A DNA stretch of 64,000 nt from Oenanthe sinensis. Its lineage: Eukaryota > Streptophyta > Magnoliopsida > Apiales > Apiaceae. The notes under the pieces are model-generated. The model was given only the letters and a program-made list of their open reading frames with translations. It made no database searches and was not told the DNA's origin. Made by a program: the position numbers and the translations under genes. Numbering within the stretch: position 1 is the stretch's first letter; each line of letters begins with the position of its first letter. Where the stretch lies: assembly GCA_028671895.1 (NCBI GenBank), contig CM053799.1, forward strand, positions 43,339,455 to 43,403,454. Direction: 5' to 3'. Positions 22,621 through 33,815 of the stretch are shown one piece after another.

Positions 22621-23374
22621 ATAAATTAATTCTACTTAATTTAATTAAATAATTTATAAATTAAATTAAATTCAACTTGAATTAATTTAATTAGATAAAT
22701 TAAATAATTAATTAACTTTTGTTAGTAGAATTAAAATACTATTTTGACTTGTATAACCTTGTTGTTAGTTTCGAAATCTTTCCGTCTTCGCTCTGTCTTC
22801 TATCATAAAACCATTTAAGCTAGATGATAAATATTTATTAATTAGTTGATACACAAATGTACTTTCTGGTTCATTTGTGCCATACTAAAATAAATTTTCT
22901 TCACCTTTTAACCTTAAAAGTTGTGGTCTTCTGTCCTTCTGCTTTACTGTCTTTTCTCTTTTGTTTTCTTCTTCTGGAATCTTCGTATAGTAACCACTTA
23001 AAATCTTCTGTATCTTCTGAACTCTTCTGAAATATTACTTCTTTATTTTTCACTAACGCTTGAACATATTAATGAACTTCTTCCAGTGTTGAGTAGCAAT
23101 CTCATCAAAATACTTCTGATACTAGAATTCTTCGTGTCTAGTTGACTTTCTTCGTCTTGATTCCTTTTTCAATATTTATTATTTACTTCATATCTGATCT
23201 GAGTTGAGTTGTCATCTCATAATTACAAATATGTCTTATCATATGACTTTCACAAGTAATAAAATTTTGATTTGATTCCTGATATCCAGCTCATACTCAC
23301 CTACTTCTAAGTTATCAGAAACCCATAAAAACATCATTTATGTGTTTGGAATAATTCACGAACCAAACGACTAT

Positions 23375-24097
23375 TTAAGATTTTAGAAAAACTTATAACT
23401 TATTTTAATTATTTAGTTGATAAAAGTCAACAACTGCAAGCATGTTTGAATATTCATTAAATTAATCCATGCGTTATAAAAATTTTAATTTTATATCTCA
23501 ATAGCGAAATATCATAACTTCTAATTTCAGTGGAAGCTGCCTACTTGCTAGCAATCGTAAGCCAAATCAATTATTCACACACCAAAATATCCACGGCTGC
23601 TCATTTAGTAACAAATTCTAACAGCAGATATTGCAGACAAAGATACGATTTGAGAATTCAATCTTTCCATACTAAAGTACAACTATAACCAGCACAACAG
23701 CCAAAATAAGAATTTTTCCTTCGATCTATGATAAGCCTTGTCCTGCAAAATAATACTTCCAAGTGCCAACACATACCAAAAAAACATCAGGTAGGGTCGA
23801 AAATACATACTCACCATTAAACTAATTTTTTGAACCGTTCAGTCATCCAAGTATGACGATTGTACATTTTAATCATGATTGATCTGAAAATATTTAACTT
23901 GCCGGTGAAGAGAGTAGCTAGCTATGAGCAGGTTAATTATTTATCATTCAAATAAACACAGCCGTACGTACGTCATTCTCTCCGCTTTTATATCTCTCCT
24001 CTTTTACATCTCTTCTCTTTTTCTCCTCCATTCGCACACTCATGACTTATGAACCCTGTACTCCCATATATTTACATTTTGTTGTGAGCTTTACCGG
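23375..24097. other. Intergenic DNA, nothing recognised
   Basis: No coding region, terminal repeats or strong sequence structure were noted. CT-rich sequence lies at 23980-24040. Confidence 0.5.
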
Positions 24098-24102
24098 AGT
24101 TG

Positions 24103-24934
24103 TGTAAAACCCTGAAAATAAATAAATATATATATTACCCATTTAATTAATTGTGGGCTCATAATATATATTTATATTTATATCTGCCCAACAATTATAT
24201 TAGATGACCCAGTAGTAATAGTAACTCAATATTAATAGAAAAACCCTATTAATCAATATAGTTTCTTTTTCTCCATACCAGAGACATCAGTTCCACCATT
24301 GAAGTTTGGGGAAGAAAAGGGAAACGTGCGCGACGATTACGTGTAGTTCGATAGAGAGGAGATTAGATTGTGCCTATTATCCTTGCGTAAGTCTTAATTG
24401 TGATAATGTACGGATTTCGCCTTCTTCTTCATCAACTCTTAAATCATTCTTTCGTGATAATTTAAGAGTTGGGTTCTCTTGCAATACATGGGGTATATAT
24501 GTTTGGTTGTATAAATTTCAGATTTGAGGATATGTTTTGTATTGATCATAACTCATTCATCACAAGTCTGATTTGAACGAAATCAGTCATTATACGAAGC
24601 TATTAGAATCCTTTATAATGGTAGAATGAATTCAGACCATGTTTAGGTTGTCATCATGGGATAAATACCACTTTTATAAAATCTGGACAGATTCGCTGTT
24701 ATGACTTGTTTGGCCCATAAATTGTTCGTTATAACTCCAAATTAATCGATTTTAGTCAATACGGAAACATCATGGAAACATCTATATTTTTATAGTTATA
24801 CTCAGAACTTGTTTTGGTTGTTTTCATGGGGTAAAAACTGTTTTAAAGAATCTTGGACAGATTTATTGTTATGTTTTGTTTTGCTCATAACGTGTTCGTT
24901 ATAAGTCCGTTTTGCATGAATTTGGTCAATTTAG
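24103..24934 (+). repeat. 5' LTR fragment of the Del-type element
   Basis: This matches the first ~840 bases of the 3' LTR at 29384 with few differences. It stops after CAATTTAG, where the 3' LTR continues for another ~1.4 kb. The next base starts inverted pol sequence. Confidence 0.9.
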
Positions 24935-26592
24935 GAATCTCTAACTGTTGTAGAAGTCCACTAGGTCGTTGATGCTCTATCTTAACTTGCTGGCAAGTCA
25001 AACATTTTCCCACAAATTCTGCCACGTCTCTTTTCATTCCATTCCACCAGAAGTGTTCTTTCAAATTTTTGTACATCTTCGTAGAGCCTGGATGAATAAA
25101 AAAAGGAGAACTATGTGCCTCAGTCAATACTGCCTCTCGAAGAGTTACATCAATCGGTACACATAATCGGTTCCTCAACCAAATCACGCCATGCTCATCT
25201 TTTCGAAACTCTGATTGTTTTCCCTCATCCATATTTTGTGATAAAGCTACCAATTCACTGTCGTCTTTTTGAGCCATCTTGATTCGCGAAACGAGGCTTG
25301 GTTCTACAGACAAACTTGTGATAAGCCCATCTGATCCTCTAGCATACAACTCCACCCCCATATGCTCAAACTCGGTTATCAAGTACGGTTGGGTGATAAG
25401 TGATGCTATGCTCCCAGAAATTTTCTTACTAAGAGCATCTGCTACCACATTCGCCTTCCCCGGATGATACTGAATTTTGGCATCATAGTCTTTTAAAAGC
25501 TCTAGCTACCGACTTTGTCTCATGTTTAACTCTTTCTGTGTAAAGATATATTTAAGGCTCTTATGGTCTGTAAAGATGTCACAAGTCTCACCATATAGAT
25601 AATGCCTCCAGATTTTTAACGTAAAAACTACCGCTGCCAACTCCAAGTCATGTGTGGGATAGTTCACCTCATACAGTTTAAGTTGTCGAGATGCATATGC
25701 AATCACCTTCCCATGCTGCATTAAAACACACCCCAAACCTTTCTTTGAAGCATCACTATAAATCTGATATCCTCCAGTTCTTGATAGCAAGGTAAGAACT
25801 GGAGCTGTCACTAATCTTTTCTTCAATTCCTCAAAACTCTTTTGTCGTTCCTCATTCTATTCAAATTTCACCCCCTTCCGCATCAGTTGGGTCAAAGGTA
25901 GTGCCAACAATAAAAATCCTTCAACGAAGCGTCTATAATAACCTGCCAAACTAAGGAAACTCCTCACTTCTGTAACTGTGTTAGGCTGTGGCCATTTTGT
26001 TATAGCCTCAATCTTTGCAGGATCCATCTCTATCCCTTTCTCATATACAACATGCCCGAGAAATGTAACTTGTTTTAACCAAAATTCACATTTTGAGAAT
26101 TTGGCATACAATTGCTTCCTCCTTAAGGTCTCTAACACAATTCAGAGATGATCCTCGTGTTCTTCTTTGGTTTTGGAATAAACAAGAATATCGTCAATGA
26201 ATACTATAACAAACTTGTCTAGATACTCACTGAAAACTCTGTTCATCAAATCCATGAAAACCGCGGGTGCATTTGTCAACCCGAAAGGCATCACAAGAAA
26301 TTCGTAGTGGCCGTACCGAGTGCGAAACGCAGTCTTAGCAATATCCTCGTCCCTCACCCGTAATTGGTGATAACCAGATCTCAAATCAATTTTTGAAAAG
26401 TACTTTGCCCCTTGAAGTTGATCAAATAAATCATCAATTCTTGGCAGAGGGTATCTATTTTGAATGGTGACTCGGTTTAATTCCCGGTAATCAATACATA
26501 GTCTCATTGAACCATCCTTCTTTTTCATGAATAATACTGGAGCTCCCCATGGCGAAACACTCGGTCGTATTACCCCACGTTCTAATAATATC
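24935..26592 (-). pseudogene. Inverted Gypsy pol segment: RT, RNase H, integrase N-terminus
   Basis: Read on the minus strand from 26592 down. Reverse transcriptase has GVIRPSVSPWGAPVLF, MRLCIDYRELN, IDLRSGYHQL, MPFGLTNAP and the catalytic FIDDILVYS. Next comes the RT thumb/connection with FSKCEFWL and VTFLGHVV. RNase H has YSDASKKGLGCVL, the E in HDLELAAVV, and TDHKSLKYIF. After that come ADALSKK and the integrase zinc-binding region with CLTCQQVK. Stops interrupt the frame near 26139-26141 (where R is usual, CGA to TGA), 25854-25856 and about 25503-25505 (where W is usual, TGG to TAG). All are C-to-T type changes on one strand. The segment ends abruptly at the 5' LTR fragment and begins exactly at an LTR end, so it is not part of a normal element order. 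Confidence 0.88.
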
Positions 26593-27780
26593 TGTAACAC
26601 CCCTATTTCGAATATATTGAAAATACCATAAATCGCCAAAAATATCAATACAACTGAATTTATTCTGAAAACTCCACAATTCAAAATATTTTTAAAACCT
26701 AAATAAATCTTTGACTTAAACAATTTCTAGTAAAGTCACAGTGGCACAAGTTACAATGAAACTCCATTGCACTACTTTGAAAATGAAATACTAAAAATAA
26801 GCTGAGTCCATAGCGTCATCTAGGAAGAAGGACAAGACATCTCTCATCACACATTCCCATGATCCCCCTGAAAACCTGTCGTGAAGAAAGAGACGGCGTG
26901 AGCCAAATGCCCAGTACGGATGAATACAAACGAATAGAATATATTTATATGCTCTGAATAATCACAACTTAACAACAATATTAAAGAACGAAATGCAAAT
27001 GTAAGATGAAGATAGGGGAACTCAAATAAAGATGTATCAAAATAAGTGAATACTTAATCGAATCAAATCAACGGAATAATCAAGTGACTAACTGAACAAA
27101 TATACCGAATCATCAAATTTATTCACACATCAGAAGGTTATTATAACCTCATGTCATATTGACAACAAAGCCGCGTAGGCATATACAATGGACCTGCAGA
27201 ATCCAATTGTATAACAAAAGTAGAATGAGTGTATGACATAAACAACTTCATCTACTAACTGAATATCACTGAAAAAATATTCTAGGGTCGACCCATACGC
27301 TTCCTACAAATATTAACTGAAGCTCACCCACGAGCTAAACTGAAGCTAGCTGAAGCTCACCCACGAGCTACTATAATTCTGAACAAAAGGAGACGTCGTG
27401 ACTAATCACACCGCCATGATGGTGTCACGTCATTAGTGCCACAATGACATGCCTGTGGTACCCCCACAGGTGGTTATGCTCGGTATAAAATTTCTGAAGT
27501 GTTGTCCATGACAAACACTAAAACAAATCTCAATCACAATTGAATATTTAGGGGCAGAACTTAGAACTCAAATACCACTGGTACATTAACAAAATTTGAA
27601 CTTGATCTCAACTGAATATTATAGATAATTTAATAAGCTTTCTAAATTGACGAAGCTCTCGAAAAACGGAATTATAACGAATAAGTTGTGGCCAAAACAC
27701 TTTAGGATTTCCAAACTAAAACCCCTGCTGTCCAGAAAATTTAAAAGACAAATTACACCATGATAAAGGATGGCTTTATT
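26593..27780 (-). repeat. Inverted LTR fragment joined to RT
   Basis: In reverse complement this matches the last ~1180 bases of the 3' LTR (about 30430-31609), including the terminus GGGGTGTTACA. That terminus abuts internal RT sequence (GATATTATTAGAACG) with nothing between. The other boundary, near 27765-27790, is fuzzy and runs into gag. Confidence 0.85.
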
Positions 27781-27978
27781 TCCTGAAATTGTACCTGGTG
27801 CTGCTGCGGCTTGGTTAGCTGTCAAAGCGAAGACTCTGCCTGTGTTGCGCCGCCCACCATTATTTCCACCATTACCACTACCCCCAGCTTCATTGTTGTC
27901 CACTCTACTGTTAGTACTGCGGGCACTCGTGCAATTTCTTGCCAAATGACTAGTCTGACCACATAAGAAGCAAGCCAC
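27781..27978 (-). pseudogene. Inverted gag zinc-knuckle fragment
   Basis: On the minus strand this encodes ACFLCGQTSHLARNC, a CX2CX4HX4C knuckle of Gypsy gag, followed by an Asn/Gly-rich linker (VDNNEAGGSGNGGNNGG) and VFALTANQAAAAPGTI, the usual start of the protease linker in Del-type elements. The frame then runs into LTR sequence, so the protease is missing. This is a fragment, not a gene. Confidence 0.8.
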
Positions 27979-29339
27979 AGTAGCTCTATAACATAATATG
28001 GATGAGGGAAAACAATCAGAGTTTCGAGAAGATGAGCATGACGTGATTTGGTTGAGGAACCGATTATGTGTACCGATTGATGTAACTCTTCGAGAGGCAG
28101 TATTGAATGAGGCACATAATTCTCCTTTTTCTATTCATCCAGGCTCTACGAAGATGTACAAAAATTTGAAAGAACACTTCTGGTGGAATGGAATGAAAAG
28201 AGACGTGCCAGCAAGTTAAGATAGAGCATCAACGACCTAGTGGACTTCTACAACAGTTAGAGATTCCTGTTTGGAAGTGGGAGAATATCACCATGGACTT
28301 TGTAACCGGGCTGCCAAAAACTTTTATGAAGAATGACACTATTTGGGTTGTAGTGGATCGCTTGACAAAATCATCTCATTTCTTACCTATCAGCGAGAGC
28401 TATTCAGTTGATAAGTTAGCTGAGACCTTTCAGAAAGAGATAATTAGGCTGCATGGTACGCCAGTATCGATTATCTCTGACAGGGACCCTCGATTCACTT
28501 CACGTTTTTGGAAGGGATTTCAAAAGGTTTGGGGCACAAGTCTTAATTTCAGTACCGCTTTTCATCCTCAAACAGACGGGCAGTCTGAGAGGACTATTCA
28601 GACTCTAGAAGACATGTTGAGATCTTGCACTATAGAATGGTCCGGAAATTGGGACGACTACTTATGTTTGGTAGAATTTGCTTACAACAATAGCTGGCAT
28701 GCAAGCATTGGTATGGCACCATTTGAAGCATTGTATGGTCGAAAGTGTAGGGCACCGACATGTTGGGACGAGGTAGGACATAGAATCATTGAAGGGCCTG
28801 AGTTAGTAAGGATTACAAATGAAAAGGTAGATGTTGCCAAGGAAAAGTTAAAAGAGGCCCGTTCACGACAAAAGAGTTATGCTGATAAGGGAAGGAAAAG
28901 CAAGGAGTTTGAACCATGTGAACATGTGTTTTTAAAGGTATCTCCGTGGAAAGGGGTTAAACGTTTTGGCTTTAAGGGAAAACTGAGTCCGAGGAATATA
29001 GGCCCATTCCAAATCTTAGAGAGAATTTGTGAGGCTGCTTATAAGATTGTCTTGCCACCAACTTTGTCAAATGTGCACAACGTGTTTCATGTTTCGGTGT
29101 TGAGAGGTTACAATTATGACCCGTTGCACGTGGTTCAGTATCCACTCCACAAGATTAAGGAAAATGTATCTTATGAAGTGGAAGCTGAAGCTATACTAGA
29201 TTACCAAGAGCGAGTTATGAGAAGAAAGACTGTTCCATTTGTTAAAGTTTTATGGAAGGATCATCCTGAACGTGAAGCAACATGGGAGTTAGAGGAGACT
29301 ATCCACGAGAAATATTCACACTTATTTAAAGACAGGTAA
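27979..29339 (+). pseudogene. Integrase with chromodomain, Del-type Gypsy
   Basis: The N-terminal part (about 27998-28219) repeats in plus orientation the zinc-binding region present inverted at 24935-25245. It has lost about 30 bases at 28206-28209, removing the first cysteine pair of the HHCC finger (CLTC), and the frame stops. A second open stretch, 28293-29339 (348 residues), holds the catalytic core with ISDRDPRFTSRFW, HPQTDGQSERTIQTLEDML (D and E of the DDE triad), the GPY/F region (IGPFQILERI) and a C-terminal chromodomain (ILDYQERVMRRKTVPFVKVL, WKDHPEREATWE). The chromodomain marks a chromovirus, whose integrase usually recognises histone marks in heterochromatin. The first catalytic D lies near the upstream frame break, so the unit is inactive. 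Confidence 0.9.
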
Positions 29340-29383
29340 TATAAAAGATTTCGGGGACGAAATCTATTCTAAGGGGGTAATGA

Positions 29384-31609
29384 TGTAAAACCCCGAAAAT
29401 AAATAAATAAATATATTACCCATTTAATTAATTGTGGGCTCATAATATATATTTATATTTATATTTATATCTGCCCAACAATTATATTAGATGGCCCAGT
29501 AGTAATAGTAGCCCAATATTAATAGAAAAACCCTATTGATCAATATAGCTTCTTCTTCTCCATACCAGAGACATCAGTTCCACCATTGAAGTTTGGGGAA
29601 GAAAAGGGAAACGTGCGCGACGGTTACGTGTAGTTCGATAGAGAGGAGATTAGATTGTGCCTATTACCCTTGCGTAAGTCTTAATTGTGATAAGGTACGG
29701 ATTTCGCCTTCTTCTTCATCAACTCTTAAATCATTCTTTCGTGGTAATTTAAGAGTTGGGTTCTCTTGCAATACATGGGGTATATATGTTTGGTTGTATA
29801 AATTTCAGATTTGAGGATATGTTTTGTATTGATCATAACTCATTCATCACAAGTCCGATTTAAACGAAATCAGTCATTATACGAAGCTACTAGAATCCTT
29901 TATAATGGTAGAATGAATTCAGACCATGTTTAGGTTGTCATCATGGGATAAATACCACTTTTATAAAATATGGACAGATTCGTTGTTATGACTTGTTTGG
30001 CCCATAAATTGTTCGTTATAACTCCAAATTAATGATTTTAGTCAATACGGAAACATCATGGAAACATCTATATTTTTGTAGTTATACTCAGACCTTGTTT
30101 CGGTTGTTTTCATGGGGGTAAAAACTGTTTTAAAGAATCTTGGACAGATTTATTGTTATGTTTTGTTTTGCTCATAACGTGTTCGTTATAAGTCCGTTTT
30201 GCATGAATTTGGTCAATTTAGAAAGCTTTAAAGTCCTCTGTATTTTCGTGGTTATAATATCCAGCTAAATCAGTTGACATCTTAAGTTTCAAAGCTGTTT
30301 TATAAATCTGCTCTGTTTTATGTTTACACATCGTTTTGCTCATAACTTACTCATTTTGCATTCGTTTTTCATCAAATTATACAATTTTGAAAGCTCTTAA
30401 AACCCTCTTTATGAATCAGGTGGAATCATGTTTAAATCCGTCCTTTATAGTGGTGTAATTTGTCTTTTAAATTTTCTGGACAGCAGGGGTTTTACTTTGG
30501 AAATCCTAAAGTGTTTTGGCCACAACTTATTCGTTATAATTCCGTTTTTCGAGAGCTTCGTCAATTTAGAAAGCTTATTAAATTATCTATAATATTCAGT
30601 TGAGATCAAGTTCAAATTTTGTTAATGTACCAGTGGTATTTGAGTTCTAAGTTCTGCCCCTAAATATTCAATTGTGATTGAGATTTGTTTTACTGTTTGT
30701 CATGGACAACACTTCAGAAATTTTATACCGAGCATAACCACCTGTGGGGGTACCACATGCATGTCATTGTGATACTATTGACGTGACACCATCATGGCGG
30801 TGTGATTAGTCACGACGTCTCCTTTTGTTCAGAATTATATGTAGCTCGTGGGTGAGCTTCAGCTTAGCTCGTGGGTGACCTTCAGTTAATATTTGTAGGA
30901 GGCGTATGGGTCAACCCTAGAATATTTGTTCAGTGATATTCAGTTAGTAGATGAAGTTGTTTGTGCCATACACTCATTCTATTTTTGTTATACAATTGGA
31001 TTCTGCAGGTCCATTGTATATGCCTACGTGGCTTTGTTGTCAATATGACATGAGGTTATAATAACCTTCTGATGTGTGAATAAATTTGATGATTCGGTAT
31101 ATTTGTTCAGTTTGTCACTTGATTATTTCGTTGATTTGATTCGATTAAGTATTCACTTATTTTGATACATCTTTATTTGAGCTCTCCTATCTTCATCTAA
31201 CATTTGCATTTCGTTCATTAATATTGTTGTTGAGTTGTGATTATTCAGAGCATATAAATATATTCGATTCGTTTGTATTCATCCATACTGCGCATTTGGC
31301 TCATGCCGTCTCTTTCTTCACGGTAGGTTTTCAGGGGGATCATGAGAATGTGTGATGAGAGATGTCTTGTCCTTCTTCCTAGATGATGCTATGGATTCAG
31401 CTTATTTTTAGTATTTCATTTTCAAAGTAGTGCAATGGAGTTTCATTGTAACTTGTGCCACTGTGACTTTACTAGAAGTTGTTTAAGTCAAAGATTTATT
31501 TAGGTTTTAAAAATATTTTGAATTATGGAGTTTTCAGAATAAATTCAGTTGTATTGATATTTTTGACGATTTATGGTATTTTCGATATATTCGAAATAGG
31601 GGTGTTACA
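29384..31609 (+). repeat. 3' LTR of the Del-type element
   Basis: This 2226-bp LTR runs from TGTAAAACCCC to GGGGTGTTACA. A purine-rich tract (AAGGGGGTAATGA) lies just before it. Its first part matches 24103-24934 and its last part matches 26593-27780 in inversion. Confidence 0.9.
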
Positions 31610-31838
31610 AGTTGGCTCAATACCCGGACATGAGCAACAACATTATCCATTTTCTAGTACCCTTGTAAACTTGTGAACCAAAACACTGAGAGTAAACTAA
31701 CTACTTACAACACAAAATAAAGGGACAGAAACGGAAGCTACACAATAGCCCTTAACACGTAGATATAAGCTTTGTATATATATTTCATACTTCCTTGTGA
31801 TATGAAACATCTTCCTGGTGGTTCATGTCTACTATATG

Positions 31839-33201
31839 CAGGGACGGATGCAGGAATTAATTTTCACCTGGGCTGGAGTAATTTTTTTTCATCGGCTCAA
31901 TAAAAAGGAATAACGAGGCAAACTAGCTTTAAAATACAAAATCAAAATCATGCTATTAATTTGAACTCCAACATAAACGTAAAACAAATAATAACAATAC
32001 TAGTTTACAAATGAAAATAAAATAAGATTTACTCACATCATTTTAGTTGTATTCGACGATTCTTTTGAACATAAAACTCATCTATCACTTCATCTGTATC
32101 AATATCTTCAGCATACTCTCTCTCAATGTTGATAAGCATAGAATCTCTCAGATATTCTTCCTCCATTTTATTACGAAGAACAGTTTTAACTATTTTCATA
32201 GCCGAAAAAATCCGTTCTGTAGTAGCTGTAGAAACATGCAGAGTCAAGATAAGACAAATCAACCTATAAATCAAAGTGTAGTCTTTTGCCTTTCCTGTAG
32301 GTGGATATTGTTCTTTGGGCAGTTGAGGTTGACATAGTCCCAATCTAATGTATTCACGTCTAATGTCATCACGAACATTAACTGGATACGACCAAATTGA
32401 AAGACGTAGTCCAGGATCGCGTTCAAGAGATGCAAGATCAATAGGACTATGAATAGGAGTGACACTAGATGGAGCTGTAGGTGTAGGAGTAGCAGTAGGA
32501 GTTGTTGTAGCTGTAGGAATAACGCTAGGAGTAGTTGTAGGAGTAGCACTAGGAGTAGAAAAATAGAAAAGTTATCATGCTTTATTGGTTTGATAGAAAT
32601 ATAGAAAAGTTTGAGAATTGAGAAAACTAGTAAACCACAAGTCCACAACCACTGCAAAACTCCTTAGAGTCTCAGACCTCAAGTTCAAGTGTTCAACCGC
32701 AGTAGGCCAGTAACCCAGTAATCATATACAATTATACACATACAAACTTACAAATATTCAAATACTTGCATAAATTTAAAAATTTCAGATTATACAATAC
32801 TTACATCACTTGGTATTTGTACAAGAAGAATGAAGATTGGAAGATTCAAGGGGATTTGAAAGAACCCTAACTTTCAATTTGGGGTTTATCGGCCTATTTT
32901 ATTTTTACTGAGAATTGCAAAATAACTACTTTGTTTTTGGGTCTTAATTAATTTTGTTTTTATTTTTTGATTAATAAATTGTATCTAATTTGATTTTGGG
33001 GCTTTTTTTGATTTTGTTATTTGGACTAACGGATGAGATGATGGGCTGATATGGTTTATAAATATGGGCTGATATTAATATTAACAGGGCTTATATTTTT
33101 AGTAACCGGGCTGGACTCAATTGAAGCTTATATGTTTAAGGTTTAGGGGATATTTTACCTGGGCTGCAGCCAACCATAGCCACTGCTATGATCCGCCCCT
33201 G
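31839..33201 (-). mobile_element. Internally deleted hAT transposon
   Basis: The terminal inverted repeats begin CAGGGACGGAT (left) and CAGGGGCGGAT (right, minus strand). The second arm also contains CCCAGGT near the inner side of both ends. An 8-bp target duplication ACTATATG flanks it at 31831-31838 and 33202-33209, diagnostic of hAT elements. Length is 1363 bp. Inside is a short transposase in which N- and C-terminal parts meet without the catalytic middle. It is a non-autonomous derivative that could be moved only by a full-length relative. Confidence 0.92.
32038..32570 (-). pseudogene. hAT transposase, N-terminus fused to C-terminal dimerisation domain
   Basis: On the minus strand a Thr/Pro/Ala-rich low-complexity start (TPSATPTTTPSV...) leads into PIHSPIDLASLERDPGLRL and IRREYIRLGLCQPQ, the typical N-terminal region of TTF-finger hAT transposases (ZMYM1-like). 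About 20 residues later the reading passes directly into STATTERIFSAMKIVK and RNKMEEEYLRDSMLI, the hAT C-terminal dimerisation domain. The whole central part, including the RNase H-like catalytic domain with its D and E, is missing. The junction is near PTGKAKD / YTLIYRL. The Thr/Pro start comes from a minisatellite-like stretch of GTAGGAGTAG units (32450-32560). There is no clear ATG upstream in frame, so it is a remnant. Confidence 0.85.
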
Positions 33202-33305
33202 ACTATATGACTGCGAAGAAAATTGTATTTTCTGTCTTCTTTCTGCTTTTATCTGCATCATTTGTCAATATCTCATATACAAATTATAATTTTAATACAT
33301 TACTA

Positions 33306-33815
33306 AATATTTATCTGCTGAAGAGCTCTTCCGAACGAGAATGAGAGGATCAACGGCTTCTTTGCCTCGAGCTTTTCATGGCATTGAGGTTAAGTGGTTA
33401 ACATAGCACGGACATCGTACTTGGAAATCACTTCCTGGTGCAACCTTGACAGAGTCAGATTCGGGTGTCACCATGTTGTTATTGTGATCTCCATCCCAAG
33501 GATTTCAGGTTCAACAATAGGTACCAAGTCATTCTCCTGGAAAATAATGGTATACTGGGCCAAACCATTTACATTCTCATTGATTGCCAGCTGTGAAGGT
33601 TCATTTGGTCCAATCATGAGCACTGCACACCACTTGGCAAAACTAGCACATGCTTCGTAGTATTTAGCGCAACGAGCGGCAAGGCCATCAAGACCTTGAG
33701 TGGTGGTCTCGCCATTGGTACCAGCAAGCTTAACTGTGTCCTTGTTAACTTTAATTAATTCCTGGAAGGACTCCACCTTTCTTCATAACTTCTAACAAAA
33801 GGTTTCCCGCAAATC
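33306..33815 (-). pseudogene. Class I fructose-bisphosphate aldolase pseudogene fragment
   Basis: Minus-strand pieces match class I aldolase (Calvin cycle or glycolysis; cleaves fructose-1,6-bisphosphate). They are GGVLPGI, then LAGTNGETTTQGLDGL, KYYEACASFAKW, IGPNEPSQLAINEN, LVPIVEPEIL (33468-33776), then after a deletion NMVTPESDSVKVAP, EVISKYDVRAM, and finally KLEAKKP plus LSFSFGRALQQ near 33306-33350. At least three frame breaks and one internal deletion separate these pieces. The segment between VEPEIL and NMVTP is absent, which removes the region holding the Schiff-base lysine in family members. No introns interrupt the pieces, so this may be a processed pseudogene or a gene fragment carried by a mobile element. 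No functional product is expected. Confidence 0.88.

Larger units (their letters stand above)
21779..23252 (-). mobile_element. Solo LTR of a Copia-like retrotransposon
   Basis: This is a 1474-bp LTR with ends TG...CA and a target duplication CAAGT at 21774-21778 and 23253-23257, lying within a MITE. No internal region remains, so it arose by LTR-LTR recombination. The 3' end on its own strand contains a TTCAACCCCCCTTCTAC stretch, as in SIRE-like Copia LTRs known to me. The class assignment is inference. About 17 copies of a TCGGTATGACTTTT-like unit fill 22116-22620. On the element's strand they lead into a TATAAATATGAGG box (plus-strand 22104-22116). Confidence 0.85.
21526..23374. mobile_element. 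Harbinger/Tourist-like MITE holding a solo LTR
   Basis: The left end GGGATCGTTTGGTTCATGGA follows TTA. The right end, read on the minus strand, is TAGTCGTTTGGTTCGTGAAT, also next to TTA. The shared core CGTTTGGTTC and a TTA target site fit Harbinger-derived (Tourist-like) MITEs. Inner parts of the arms also match loosely (ATTTGAATCAAGAATCGG on the left, its rough complement near 23278-23295 on the right). Without the LTR inserted at 21779-23252 the MITE is about 370 bp. The exact right end is uncertain by one or two bases. Confidence 0.65.
24103..31609 (+). mobile_element. Rearranged Del/Tekay-type Gypsy chromovirus
   Basis: The outer ends TGTAAAACCC and GGGGTGTTACA are flanked by a 5-bp target duplication AGTTG (24098-24102 and 31610-31614), so the whole 7507-bp block behaves as one insertion. 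The inside is scrambled. In order it holds a 5' LTR fragment (plus), pol from RT to the integrase N-terminus inverted, an LTR fragment inverted, a gag zinc knuckle inverted, integrase with chromodomain (plus), and a full 3' LTR. The segment encoding the RNase H-integrase linker is present twice, in opposite orientations (about 24935-25245 and 27979-28267). A chromodomain at the integrase end and the GGGGACGAAAT tract before the 3' LTR fit the Tekay/Del lineage. The element is defective. The matching TSD suggests the rearrangement happened before or during integration, or that later events spared both ends. Confidence 0.85.

Noticed and set aside
24306..29814. Two similar 73-codon frames starting MGKKRETCA
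   Set aside because: They lie at the same place in the two LTR copies (24306-24527 and 29593-29814). Their similarity comes from LTR identity, and no protein family is recognised.
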